The notes under the pieces: generated by a model | What the model saw: only the letters and a program-made list of their open reading frames with translations | The model's database searches: none | What the model was told of the DNA's origin: nothing | From: Coxiellaceae bacterium UBA6002 | GTDB lineage: Bacteria; Pseudomonadota; Gammaproteobacteria; UBA6002 | NCBI GenBank assembly: GCA_002429595.1 | Contig: DJAM01000150.1 | Span: 539-21,485 of the forward strand | Length of the DNA stretch: 20,947 nt | Direction of reading: 5' to 3' | Made by a program: the position numbers and the translations under genes | Part shown: positions 9,364 to 16,808 of the stretch, in pieces | How positions within the stretch are numbered: position 1 is the first letter of the stretch | Layout: every line of letters starts with the position of its first letter

Positions 9364-9834
9364 ATGATCAAAATCGGCGATATAATCAATAAAAATCCTA
9401 TTAAAATTAAGCTCGGTGCGACTATTCATGAGGCGGCATTGCTTGCCAGTACCCATTTAGTCAGTGATTTAATGGTTGTTGATGAGCAAAATAATTTTAT
9501 CGGTGTGCTTTCTGAAGGTGACTTAATTAGAGCCGTAATCCCAAATATGGATGAGATTATTAAGATTAGAGAGGGTAAATTCCAGAAAGCTTTTAGCCTT
9601 TTTCTAGCAAATGGTAAAAAATACGCCAATCGTGTCATTGATCCTTATGTACTTCGTAATATTATCACCTTGGAGCCAGGTGATGATTTGCTGAAAGCCG
9701 CTACCGTTATGGTCACAAGATATATCCGCAGGTTACCGGTAGTCAGCTCCAAGGAACTCTTAGGCACTGTCTCTTGTGCTGAGATTTGTTATCATATCTT
9801 TCATGCAAATGATGACTCTGAAAACAAAAATTAA
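9364..9834 (+). CDS. CBS-domain pair protein
   Basis: Protein of 156 residues made almost entirely of a tandem CBS pair (Bateman module). The first CBS is about residues 6-60 (IGDIINKNPIKIKLGATIHEAA...SDLMVVDEQNNFIGVLSEGDLI). The second is about 95-148 (ITLEPGDDLLKAATVMVTRYIRRLPVVSSKELLGTVSCAEI). Stand-alone CBS pairs usually bind adenosyl nucleotides (AMP, ATP, SAM) and act as regulatory subunits; no catalytic domain is attached here and the partner is unknown. The helical linker between the repeats (about 60-93, rich in Lys) is longer than minimal. The ATG has no ribosome site but sits just after TATAAT, suggesting a leaderless message. The gene is convergent with the IDO fusion and their stop codons overlap in a TTAA at 9831-9834. 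Confidence 0.88.
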   Translation: MIKIGDIINKNPIKIKLGATIHEAALLASTHLVSDLMVVDEQNNFIGVLSEGDLIRAVIPNMDEIIKIREGKFQKAFSLFLANGKKYANRVIDPYVLRNIITLEPGDDLLKAATVMVTRYIRRLPVVSSKELLGTVSCAEICYHIFHANDDSENKN

Positions 9835-12800
9835 TCGCAATTAAATTTTTTGGCGAGTTGAATTAATAAATCTGCACCGTCCTGATGAGATTTTATGATC
9901 GTAGTTTGTAGCTCTTTAAGCAAATTACTGAGTAAGGTTATTCCGTTTTCCAATGTAAGTTCTTGATACTGTTCAAAAACCAAAATTCCATTGCGAAGTT
10001 GTTCGAATAAGTTGTTAAGTAATAATGTAATTAGACTTGAAAATTCTTCAGTGAATGTTGTGAGTAATAGTTGGTTCTCGGTTAATGTGAGGTCACTATT
10101 CTTTTTTATTTTGAGCAAGACGGCACCTGCCTGATAAACATCTAAATCATTTTGGTTAGGCAAAACATTTTTCAACTTATTTTCCATCACAGACAGGGCT
10201 TCATCAAGATTTCCGATGCAGATTGTTGCTAACCACAAATTTTGAAGATCATGATCAATAATGGCTCTAAATGCGTTGTTGTAAAAATTATGTAAGGTCA
10301 CTGCAAATGATTCGATGTACCGATAAATATTTTCCTTGGAAAAATCTCCGTGAAAGCGGTACATGTTAAGTTCGTTATTAAAACTATTGTTTATTTCTAT
10401 GATAAAAAATAAATATCCCACCCAAATCTTGTAATAGTCTTCTAAAGTGCTGTATTCAAGTTGGCCATTACGTAAAATAATGCCCCATTTGTTATTAAAA
10501 TTGAGTTGCTTGACGCCACCAATTTTATACATATTAAGTATTGGATCAATGGATAAGTTCAAATGATGTTCAACTCCTTGATAGACTTTTGTGGCATCCA
10601 TGCCCGCGTAAGATTTCAAAATAGTGCTTCCTCCAGTATGATATTGTAGAAATTCAGTGATATCATAAACTTGGTTGTTTACAATGGTCCAATAGCCTAG
10701 GTTTGAATTATTATGAAGAACTAGTTCAGACAGGAGATAGTATCGGTATTCATGTTTAGGCGAAAAAGTAAGCGGTCTTAATGGCGTATAAAGATCCTGC
10801 ATAAAATGCTTATTTGCAATCAATGAAGCCATTTGTTTCTGAGAATCCAATTCTGTACCATTTGGCATTTTATTTCTTAGAATTTCTTTCATAGTGTCGA
10901 AAACATTTTGTGCAAATAGATCAGAACCGCAAACATAAAAATAGGCTTGAGGTTTAGAATCTATTAGTTGACCCAGAATTTTTTGGGTTTCTGGCTGTAA
11001 CAATGCAAAATCTATTCTTCTGCTGATAAATTGGGTCGCCCAATCGGAGAAGGCTGTGTTCTCAGTATGTTCACTGGTTAAAATCAAAAATAATTTGAGA
11101 AAACCTTGTCTGCATAATTCGAGCAATTCATTGTCATAATAAAATTGCCCATAATCGTGAATACTATAAAACAACCAATTATTCTTGCTAGCATTTTTGA
11201 CTCTTGCTTGAAGAAATCCACGAAAAGGAGCAATCCCTGCACCACCTGCAAACATCACTAAGGGCGAATCAGGGTCCGCAGGTAATGAAAAATGATAGGT
11301 TTTATCTATATAAAGCGCTACGTCTTTAAGGTTGGTATATTGTTGGTGATTACATAAGAAATTCGAAGCGGTTCCTTTGCGTTGAATTTCGACATTATTT
11401 TGGTCAATATTTTTATATTCAAGCATTTTAATAGTTAGGTCTAAACTTGGTATGTCGTAATCATGTTGCGGCGCTGATGAAATCGAATAGAGTCGAAAAT
11501 CTAATGGCGGAATTATATGACAAATGTTGCCTTTTTCCCATGGTTTTGCTTTCCAAACAGCCGTGATATCAAAATGGTGCCGTTCTAGCATCAACAATAA
11601 GTCCCAAAGTTCTAAATAATCTTCTCGATAATTATCTAAAATTGACTTTAACTCCTGGCAAAGACTCAAACGGTAGAGTTGTTCAAGTGTTTTTTTCGCT
11701 AATGGTCTGATTTGCGCATAACTCAAGAACTCGGCTAATGGCATTTCTTTCGGTGGTTTTAAAAAGTCAGGCCGAATAATCAATGCTTGCTGCCATTCTT
11801 CACTCAACACTATTGTTTCATCTCCTTTAGCTTTTAAATGCTTGAGTGTCTTATTGATCAAAACCGTACTATTAAGTGGTAGCACAGCCAACCGGTCACC
11901 AGGTCGATACACCATTCCTTTATAGCGAACATTAAATGTTATTTGTTTGGTAAGCGCTTCTTCATTCTTTGTTAATAGTTTCGAGTCGCTAATGTTACAG
12001 TTTTGAATGAGTGATTCGACTGTTTCATAACGTTCTAAACGCGCTTTATTTAGACCGTTGCTGATAATTTCCCAATCGCGAGTGATATAGGAATTCTGGG
12101 CAGCTGTACCACCTGAAGTAATTGAACGTCCGATTTTAAAAGCAGTGTCAAGATAACCATAAACAATGTGCTTATGAATACTTAACAAACCATTTTTACC
12201 TGCATAGGTTTCTAGAAGCTGCTGAAATAGTCCAGTTAATTCAGAGTTTTTAGCGACGCTGATATATTTTCTGACCGAAGTTTTTTCTACAGCAGTTATA
12301 AACTCAAAAACATATTTCGGGAATTGTTTGTTTCGGTAATAGAGTTGATCTTGTCCATATAAGGAATCGAATTCACGACGCAGTAAGAATGAATCAAGTA
12401 AAGCAAAATAGGGGGCTGATGTGCCACTGGGACCTTTAATATCCTTTTGCAAAGATACTGCTAAAGGCGCGACGCACCTTCCCCAGATGACAGGATCAAC
12501 ATAAGTTAAACTGTTAGGATTAGGACTGATCGTTGTGAAAATCTTAATCATCTCGTCTAAGCTACAAATGATATTAAAAAGTTCTTTTTTTAATGCTTCA
12601 TTATTTTCTTCGTGCACGGCTTCTTGTGCTCTAACGACAGCACTAACGATAGGTGCACTCGCCATCGCCATTCTGACTTGCGTTAAATAAAATATTCGCT
12701 CTTCCTGCTTATCGACTGTTTCAACCAATAGTTTTAAATCATCAAGTTGAGGTAAGTCGATTCTGCACGTGTTAACTAATTGCCAATTATATAGGATCAA

Positions 12801-13226
12801 ATCAACGTAACTTAAAAATGCAAAAGAGCGGTTGAGTCGTTTAGCGCACTCTTGCCACGGCTTTTCGATACTGTCGGGTAGGCGCTTGACAGATTCTGGT
12901 TCTAACCAATAATAAGCGTGTGCAAAAATTCCTAGTAGGGTTGCACAGCGCCACAAATATTTATCTGGTAATTGTTGTGGGCTGGCACTTAATAAAGGCA
13001 TTTTATCGAAAAATTTTCGTATGTTCGTACTTTGAAATAATAAAGGTAATTCTTTCGCAGCATTATCCCAAAGTTGATGACTTTGAGGAAATACCTGCAA
13101 CGGTAATGTTGAAGGTAAAAAACCATATTTTTCCGATAGAAAGCCATTTATTTCACCTTCTATTAAGTAATTATGATATTCAGCATTTGCCAAGGCCGTA
13201 CGGCTTGGTACCGAAACTATTGCCAT
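9831..13226 (-). CDS. IDO-like heme dioxygenase / P450-reductase / cytochrome b5 fusion
   Basis: Continuous 1131-residue frame with four parts. (a) About 20-400: indoleamine 2,3-dioxygenase-like. YGFLP, the LP..I.KPW....RL...LSYVDLILYNW block (116-148), GPSGTSA (265-271), and LLSIHKHIVYGYL with a distal SGGT (371-374) align by eye with IDO; His351 sits where the IDO1 heme ligand His346 does. (b) About 405-813: P450-reductase/sulfite-reductase type FAD and NAD(P)H domains with the connecting domain: YRPGDRLAVLP, RLYSISSAP (578-586), GTASNF, GGAGIAPFRGF (661-671), YVCGS (764-768) and a terminal aromatic Tyr813. There is no flavodoxin (FMN) domain. (c) About 833-908: cytochrome b5, HTGG with His863, and His887 at the expected 24-residue spacing. 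(d) 910-1131: an unrecognised helical tail. Inferred role: a self-reducing oxidation of tryptophan or an indole. It is divergent from the biosynthetic operon 148 bp away. Domain calls are strong; the substrate is unknown. Confidence 0.9.
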   Translation of the reverse strand: MAIVSVPSRTALANAEYHNYLIEGEINGFLSEKYGFLPSTLPLQVFPQSHQLWDNAAKELPLLFQSTNIRKFFDKMPLLSASPQQLPDKYLWRCATLLGIFAHAYYWLEPESVKRLPDSIEKPWQECAKRLNRSFAFLSYVDLILYNWQLVNTCRIDLPQLDDLKLLVETVDKQEERIFYLTQVRMAMASAPIVSAVVRAQEAVHEENNEALKKELFNIICSLDEMIKIFTTISPNPNSLTYVDPVIWGRCVAPLAVSLQKDIKGPSGTSAPYFALLDSFLLRREFDSLYGQDQLYYRNKQFPKYVFEFITAVEKTSVRKYISVAKNSELTGLFQQLLETYAGKNGLLSIHKHIVYGYLDTAFKIGRSITSGGTAAQNSYITRDWEIISNGLNKARLERYETVESLIQNCNISDSKLLTKNEEALTKQITFNVRYKGMVYRPGDRLAVLPLNSTVLINKTLKHLKAKGDETIVLSEEWQQALIIRPDFLKPPKEMPLAEFLSYAQIRPLAKKTLEQLYRLSLCQELKSILDNYREDYLELWDLLLMLERHHFDITAVWKAKPWEKGNICHIIPPLDFRLYSISSAPQHDYDIPSLDLTIKMLEYKNIDQNNVEIQRKGTASNFLCNHQQYTNLKDVALYIDKTYHFSLPADPDSPLVMFAGGAGIAPFRGFLQARVKNASKNNWLFYSIHDYGQFYYDNELLELCRQGFLKLFLILTSEHTENTAFSDWATQFISRRIDFALLQPETQKILGQLIDSKPQAYFYVCGSDLFAQNVFDTMKEILRNKMPNGTELDSQKQMASLIANKHFMQDLYTPLRPLTFSPKHEYRYYLLSELVLHNNSNLGYWTIVNNQVYDITEFLQYHTGGSTILKSYAGMDATKVYQGVEHHLNLSIDPILNMYKIGGVKQLNFNNKWGIILRNGQLEYSTLEDYYKIWVGYLFFIIEINNSFNNELNMYRFHGDFSKENIYRYIESFAVTLHNFYNNAFRAIIDHDLQNLWLATICIGNLDEALSVMENKLKNVLPNQNDLDVYQAGAVLLKIKKNSDLTLTENQLLLTTFTEEFSSLITLLLNNLFEQLRNGILVFEQYQELTLENGITLLSNLLKELQTTIIKSHQDGADLLIQLAKKFNCD

Positions 13227-13374
13227 AACAACACCAAAATTGAGAGTATTATTTCGATTATAGCTTTTCTAATTAAGTTGGGTTAGATTCTTATAGCTTA
13301 TGACTAACTCGAGCATGAACGGTGTGCAGAAACTATAATTTAAAATAAGATTTAATTTTTAGTGGTTATTGTAT
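13227..13374. promoter_or_regulatory. Divergent promoter region between the IDO fusion and the biosynthetic operon
   Basis: This 148-bp gap carries a perfect TATAAT on each strand: minus strand at 13257-13262 (31 nt before the fusion's ATG) and plus strand at 13334-13339 (35 nt before the ATG at 13375). Neither has a recognisable -35 at 16-18 bp, which would suit activator-dependent promoters. GTTAG and CTAAC form a short inverted pair around 13282-13308, too short to call an operator. Ribosome sites for both first genes are weak. Confidence 0.5.
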
Positions 13375-14070
13375 ATGTGTAAAGTCACCGATGAAGGTCG
13401 TACTCAGTTAAAAACTGGCGGCATCCCTGCTGCAGAAGTTCCAGGGCGCTTTACTTGTGATGATCACAGCCTAGAACACGTTAAAGTTGAAATGGCTAAG
13501 ATGACCAAAGACTTTTATAGTTTAGAAGAAGTGTATGGTGCTTATTGTCAATTGGCAGAATATATCCATTGTCCAGTTGAATTGGCTTTTGAGTATGCTG
13601 CGAACATGTATAGTCTTGAAGAATGGTCATATAGTTTACGCGATTTAAATTACTTAGGCGGTGGCCTTTATAAAGGCAGGGAGGCGTTAGGGCATGACAC
13701 CTCGATATTTATACGTTTGGATTCGTATCCTGAAAATGGTGTTGTAGATTATCTGTGCGCGTGGGACCAAGGCGATGAGTTATGGATGCGTTATTTTTTT
13801 CGATTCCTCGATGCAATGCCTATCATACGGAAACCAGGCACAATTGTACTTTGGACTAATTGCAAACATCCCTATTATGATCGTTCTCAAAAAAATGTTC
13901 CAGAAAATATAGAACAGATGCGCAATAGGACCGATCGAGATTGGGTCGGTGATTTTTGGTTACAGTTTTATGCGATTCATAAAATTGAGATCACTAATTT
14001 AAAGCGCATTTTGGAATATCGCTACCAACATGCGCTCAGCTTGGATCAAAAATTAAAATGCGCAGCGTAG
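13375..14070 (+). CDS. START/SRPBCC-like protein (putative cyclase or ligand-binding)
   Basis: Protein of 231 residues from the ATG at 13375; a TTG two codons upstream (13369) is possible but less likely. After a hydrophilic N-terminal stretch, the region CPVELAFEYAANMYSLEEWSYSLRDL resembles the first helix-strand part of START/SRPBCC (polyketide cyclase-like) proteins. It is followed by alternating strand segments (TSIFIRLDSY, VVDYLCAWDQGDELWMRYFFRFL, GTIVLWTNCKH) and a long C-terminal helix (WLQFYAIHKIEITNLKRILEYR), the expected order for a helix-grip fold. Such proteins bind hydrophobic ligands or catalyse cyclisation and aromatisation; no conserved catalytic set is evident to me. It lacks a signal peptide. 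It is first in an operon and its end overlaps the ThDP gene by 13 bp, implying coupled translation. Fold assignment is moderately sure, function is not. Confidence 0.72.
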   Translation: MCKVTDEGRTQLKTGGIPAAEVPGRFTCDDHSLEHVKVEMAKMTKDFYSLEEVYGAYCQLAEYIHCPVELAFEYAANMYSLEEWSYSLRDLNYLGGGLYKGREALGHDTSIFIRLDSYPENGVVDYLCAWDQGDELWMRYFFRFLDAMPIIRKPGTIVLWTNCKHPYYDRSQKNVPENIEQMRNRTDRDWVGDFWLQFYAIHKIEITNLKRILEYRYQHALSLDQKLKCAA

Positions 14071-15761
14071 ATTATTTAGCTAGGTATTTTGAAGCGGTTG
14101 GTGTGACTCATGTTTTTGGAGTTGGTGGCGCAAATATTGAAGATTTATTTGACGGTATTCATCGAAGTACAACAAAAGTTAAATGTGTTGTTGCTAAAAG
14201 TGAGTTTTGTGCGGCTTGTATGGCTTGTGGTTATAGTCAAGTAACAAATCAATTAGGTGTCGTGATGACTACTTCAGGTGGTGCTGCGCTCAATGTTTTG
14301 CCAGCCCTGGGCGAAGCCTATGCATCTAACTATTCTGTGCTCGCAATCATTGGACAACCAGTCAGTCAAGCTGAAGGCAAGGGTGTCTTCCAAGATACGA
14401 GTGGCTTAGATGGCGCAATCGATGGCGTAACTTTATTCTCCTGTCTCGCATCGAAATATCTAAACAAAATCAGTAACGCTGATGACCTTATGTCATCGTT
14501 ACAAGCGGCTGCTGAAGGTGCTATCAGTGAACCGCAAGGGGTGTCTGTACTTTTGCTGGGAAAAGTTTTACAGCAATCTTCTATTGACAATGTCGTAATA
14601 CCAACCGAGCCATTGTCATCCAAGGAGATTGAGCTACAAGATCAAGATAAAACTAATTTGGATGTAATGCTTTCTTACGCTAAAGAAAATAATCTGACTA
14701 AATTTTTTATTATTGCAGGATCAGCTGTTTTACAGTCCAGCTGTAGAGCTGAACTGGCAGACTTAAGTAAAAAGCTTAACGCAAATGTTGCCGTAACCCC
14801 GAATGCTAAATCTGCGTTCGATAATTATGATCCATTGTTTGTAGGTGTAACAGGAGTGGCAGCGCATGATTCTGTTAAGCAGCGGATAGAGCAGGCTGAT
14901 GTTGTTTTTATTATTGGCGCGAGGCTTGAACTGCTAAGCTATTTAGATATCCGGGATACGTTAGCTAAAAAATATATTGTCTATATTAATAACCAGGCTC
15001 CTTACGCCGGGTTTTTAGACACACTACACAATAAAGTGGAAGTTGTTGCAAATATAAAGCAAGCTTTGGATTATGTATCGGAAGGTTTCGATGAATCGAA
15101 AATATCTATCTGCAACGACAATGTGAACACTGATTTAAACTTTTTGCCACCCATTTCATTTGATGCTATTAACGAATTTAATGCATACAATATTTTAAAC
15201 CTATTTTCAATATACATTCCACAAGACGCTAGTGTTTTTGTCGATGCAGGCAATACTGGTGCTGCTGTTTTGCATTATCTACCAGCTCCATCTCAAGGAT
15301 ACTATGGAATAGCGCTTGGCATGGGGGGTATGGGATTTGCAATTGGCGCTGGTATCGGAGCTGCATTTGCAACGCAGAAGAAAGTGTTCATTTTTATGGG
15401 CGACGGTTCATTTCTGATGAATGGCTTAGAACTACATACTGCGATTGAATATAACTTACCAGTCGTGTTTGTGATTTTTAATAATAACTCCCATGCAATG
15501 TGCTATACCAGAGAAAAGTTATATTTTAAGGGAGATTATACCTACAATTTATTTAAGCCGGCTCATTATGGAAAAGCACTTGGTGTTATGTTTCCGACGC
15601 TGAAATTTAGTGACGATATTTCTAGTCTTGATTCATTAAAGAATAGTTTAGAAACTATTGCTGATATTCAAACGCCAGTCGTATTGTCGCTGAATCTTGA
15701 TCCAAACGAATTTCCGCCATTCTTGCCTTTACTGCAAGCCTATAGGCAGAAGAAGGAGTAG
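14058..15761 (+). CDS. ThDP-dependent acetolactate synthase/decarboxylase-family enzyme
   Basis: Protein of 567 residues, the usual length for the family. The N-terminal PYR domain has the catalytic Glu49 (VAKSEFCAACMACGY, matching the HE-x-AA-x-MA-x-GY pattern) and TTSGGAALN. The middle domain (about 200-340) contains FIIAGSAVL and DVVFIIGARLELL. The C-terminal PP domain has the Mg-ThDP motif GDGS (448-451) ending in NNN (475-477). These enzymes decarboxylate a 2-oxoacid and add the resulting carbanion to an aldehyde, ketone or second oxoacid, giving an acyloin or acetohydroxyacid. The usual ilvB context (a small regulatory subunit, ilvC, ilvD) is absent, so a secondary-metabolite role is more likely than branched-chain amino acid synthesis. 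The substrate cannot be read. The start codon lies inside the end of the SRPBCC gene, and the next gene follows after 3 bp. Confidence 0.9.
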   Translation: MRSVDYLARYFEAVGVTHVFGVGGANIEDLFDGIHRSTTKVKCVVAKSEFCAACMACGYSQVTNQLGVVMTTSGGAALNVLPALGEAYASNYSVLAIIGQPVSQAEGKGVFQDTSGLDGAIDGVTLFSCLASKYLNKISNADDLMSSLQAAAEGAISEPQGVSVLLLGKVLQQSSIDNVVIPTEPLSSKEIELQDQDKTNLDVMLSYAKENNLTKFFIIAGSAVLQSSCRAELADLSKKLNANVAVTPNAKSAFDNYDPLFVGVTGVAAHDSVKQRIEQADVVFIIGARLELLSYLDIRDTLAKKYIVYINNQAPYAGFLDTLHNKVEVVANIKQALDYVSEGFDESKISICNDNVNTDLNFLPPISFDAINEFNAYNILNLFSIYIPQDASVFVDAGNTGAAVLHYLPAPSQGYYGIALGMGGMGFAIGAGIGAAFATQKKVFIFMGDGSFLMNGLELHTAIEYNLPVVFVIFNNNSHAMCYTREKLYFKGDYTYNLFKPAHYGKALGVMFPTLKFSDDISSLDSLKNSLETIADIQTPVVLSLNLDPNEFPPFLPLLQAYRQKKE

Positions 15762-15764
15762 CTG

Positions 15765-16787
15765 ATGAAAAGAGCACATATTGAACATGTCACACATTTT
15801 ATGCCGGAACGGGTGGTCGATAATAAACTACTTTATGAACAAAATTTTAAAGAAAGTGATTTTAATCAAGAGGCAGACCTGGAAGATAATGCCTTTTTTA
15901 AAGGGGTTCGTGAGCGACGATTTGCCTCTCCAGATTATCTTTCTGAAGAATTGGGCGAAATCGTCTTAACAAAATTATTAAAAGAATCTGGTTACAAAGC
16001 TTCCGACTTAGATTTAATTATCTGCAGCTGTATTTTTAGTGATACTTATTGGCCTGGTATAGCAACTTCAGTACAAAATAGGGTTGGAGCTCACAATGCT
16101 TCTGCAATCAATATTGATACAAGCTGTGCCTCGTTCATTACAGGGCTCAATATTGCAAGAGCGTTTATCGACTCTGGTATCTATAAAAGGATTGCGCTCT
16201 TAACAGTCACCAATTTCGTTTCTCGTTTGCCAGAGTTTCAAAAATCATTTCGTTCCTACGTGCTTGGCGATGGTGCCTCTGCAGCATTAGTGGTTGCTAA
16301 AGAGCAATCAAATATTCTCGGATGTTTCGAAAAATCATTCGGTGAAAATTACGGTCTTATGCGGTTTGAACCGGATTTCGTAGAGGGCCGTTTTTTAAAT
16401 TTCTGGGAGCGGGGTTGCGGTCCAATAACAGTAAACTTTACAGGGGAAAAGATTGAAAAAATTCGAGAGAATGCAATGAAAATTGTTCCCTACGCTGTGA
16501 CTGAATGCCTAAAACAAGCGCATCTCACTATGACTGACATAGACTTATTGATCACTCATCAACCAAATCAATTTTTTATTGATGAATGGCGAAAACGATT
16601 GGGTGCTAAACCCACTCAGGTTTTTGATACGCTTGAATATTATGGTAATTTATTTCAAGGATCTGTAGCCGTCACTTTGGCGTCAGCCATTGAAAAAAAG
16701 ATTCTAAAAACAGGCGATATTGTGGTTATTGGTACTTTTTCAAATGGCGGCGATTTTGCCAGTAGTATTGCTTTGCGATGGGGTTAA
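15765..16787 (+). CDS. Ketoacyl-ACP synthase III (FabH-like)
   Basis: Protein of 340 residues with a complete KAS III triad: Cys121 in DTSCASF, His265 in THQPNQF, Asn295 in YGNLFQGS. E. coli FabH uses Cys112, His244 and Asn274 with similar spacing. YVLGDGASAALV (165-176) and the C-terminal GTFSNGGDFASSIALRW are also typical. The enzyme takes an acyl group (from acyl-CoA or acyl-ACP) onto Cys121 and transfers it to a carbon, oxygen or nitrogen nucleophile. The operon position directly after a ThDP enzyme, rather than among fab genes, suggests acylation in specialised metabolism, not fatty acid initiation. AAGGAG lies 6 nt before the ATG and overlaps the end of the upstream gene, so expression is coupled. 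Confidence 0.92.
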   Translation: MKRAHIEHVTHFMPERVVDNKLLYEQNFKESDFNQEADLEDNAFFKGVRERRFASPDYLSEELGEIVLTKLLKESGYKASDLDLIICSCIFSDTYWPGIATSVQNRVGAHNASAINIDTSCASFITGLNIARAFIDSGIYKRIALLTVTNFVSRLPEFQKSFRSYVLGDGASAALVVAKEQSNILGCFEKSFGENYGLMRFEPDFVEGRFLNFWERGCGPITVNFTGEKIEKIRENAMKIVPYAVTECLKQAHLTMTDIDLLITHQPNQFFIDEWRKRLGAKPTQVFDTLEYYGNLFQGSVAVTLASAIEKKILKTGDIVVIGTFSNGGDFASSIALRWG

Positions 16788-16808
16788 AGTTCTAGCCATT
16801 CATACGAA

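Noticed and set aside
12060..13170. PrnB (pyrrolnitrin) family assignment for the N-terminal heme domain
   Set aside because: PrnB is a fold relative, but the motif order and the LP..I.KPW...LSYVDLILYNW block match IDO better by eye; a structural search should settle it.
12920..13228. 102-codon plus-strand open frame over the N-terminal part of the IDO fusion
   Set aside because: It lies wholly antisense to a gene with strong domain evidence, shows no recognisable motif and no ribosome site.
14058..15761. Housekeeping acetolactate synthase IlvB
   Set aside because: No small subunit or ilv genes nearby, and it is tightly coupled to a START-like and a KAS III gene.
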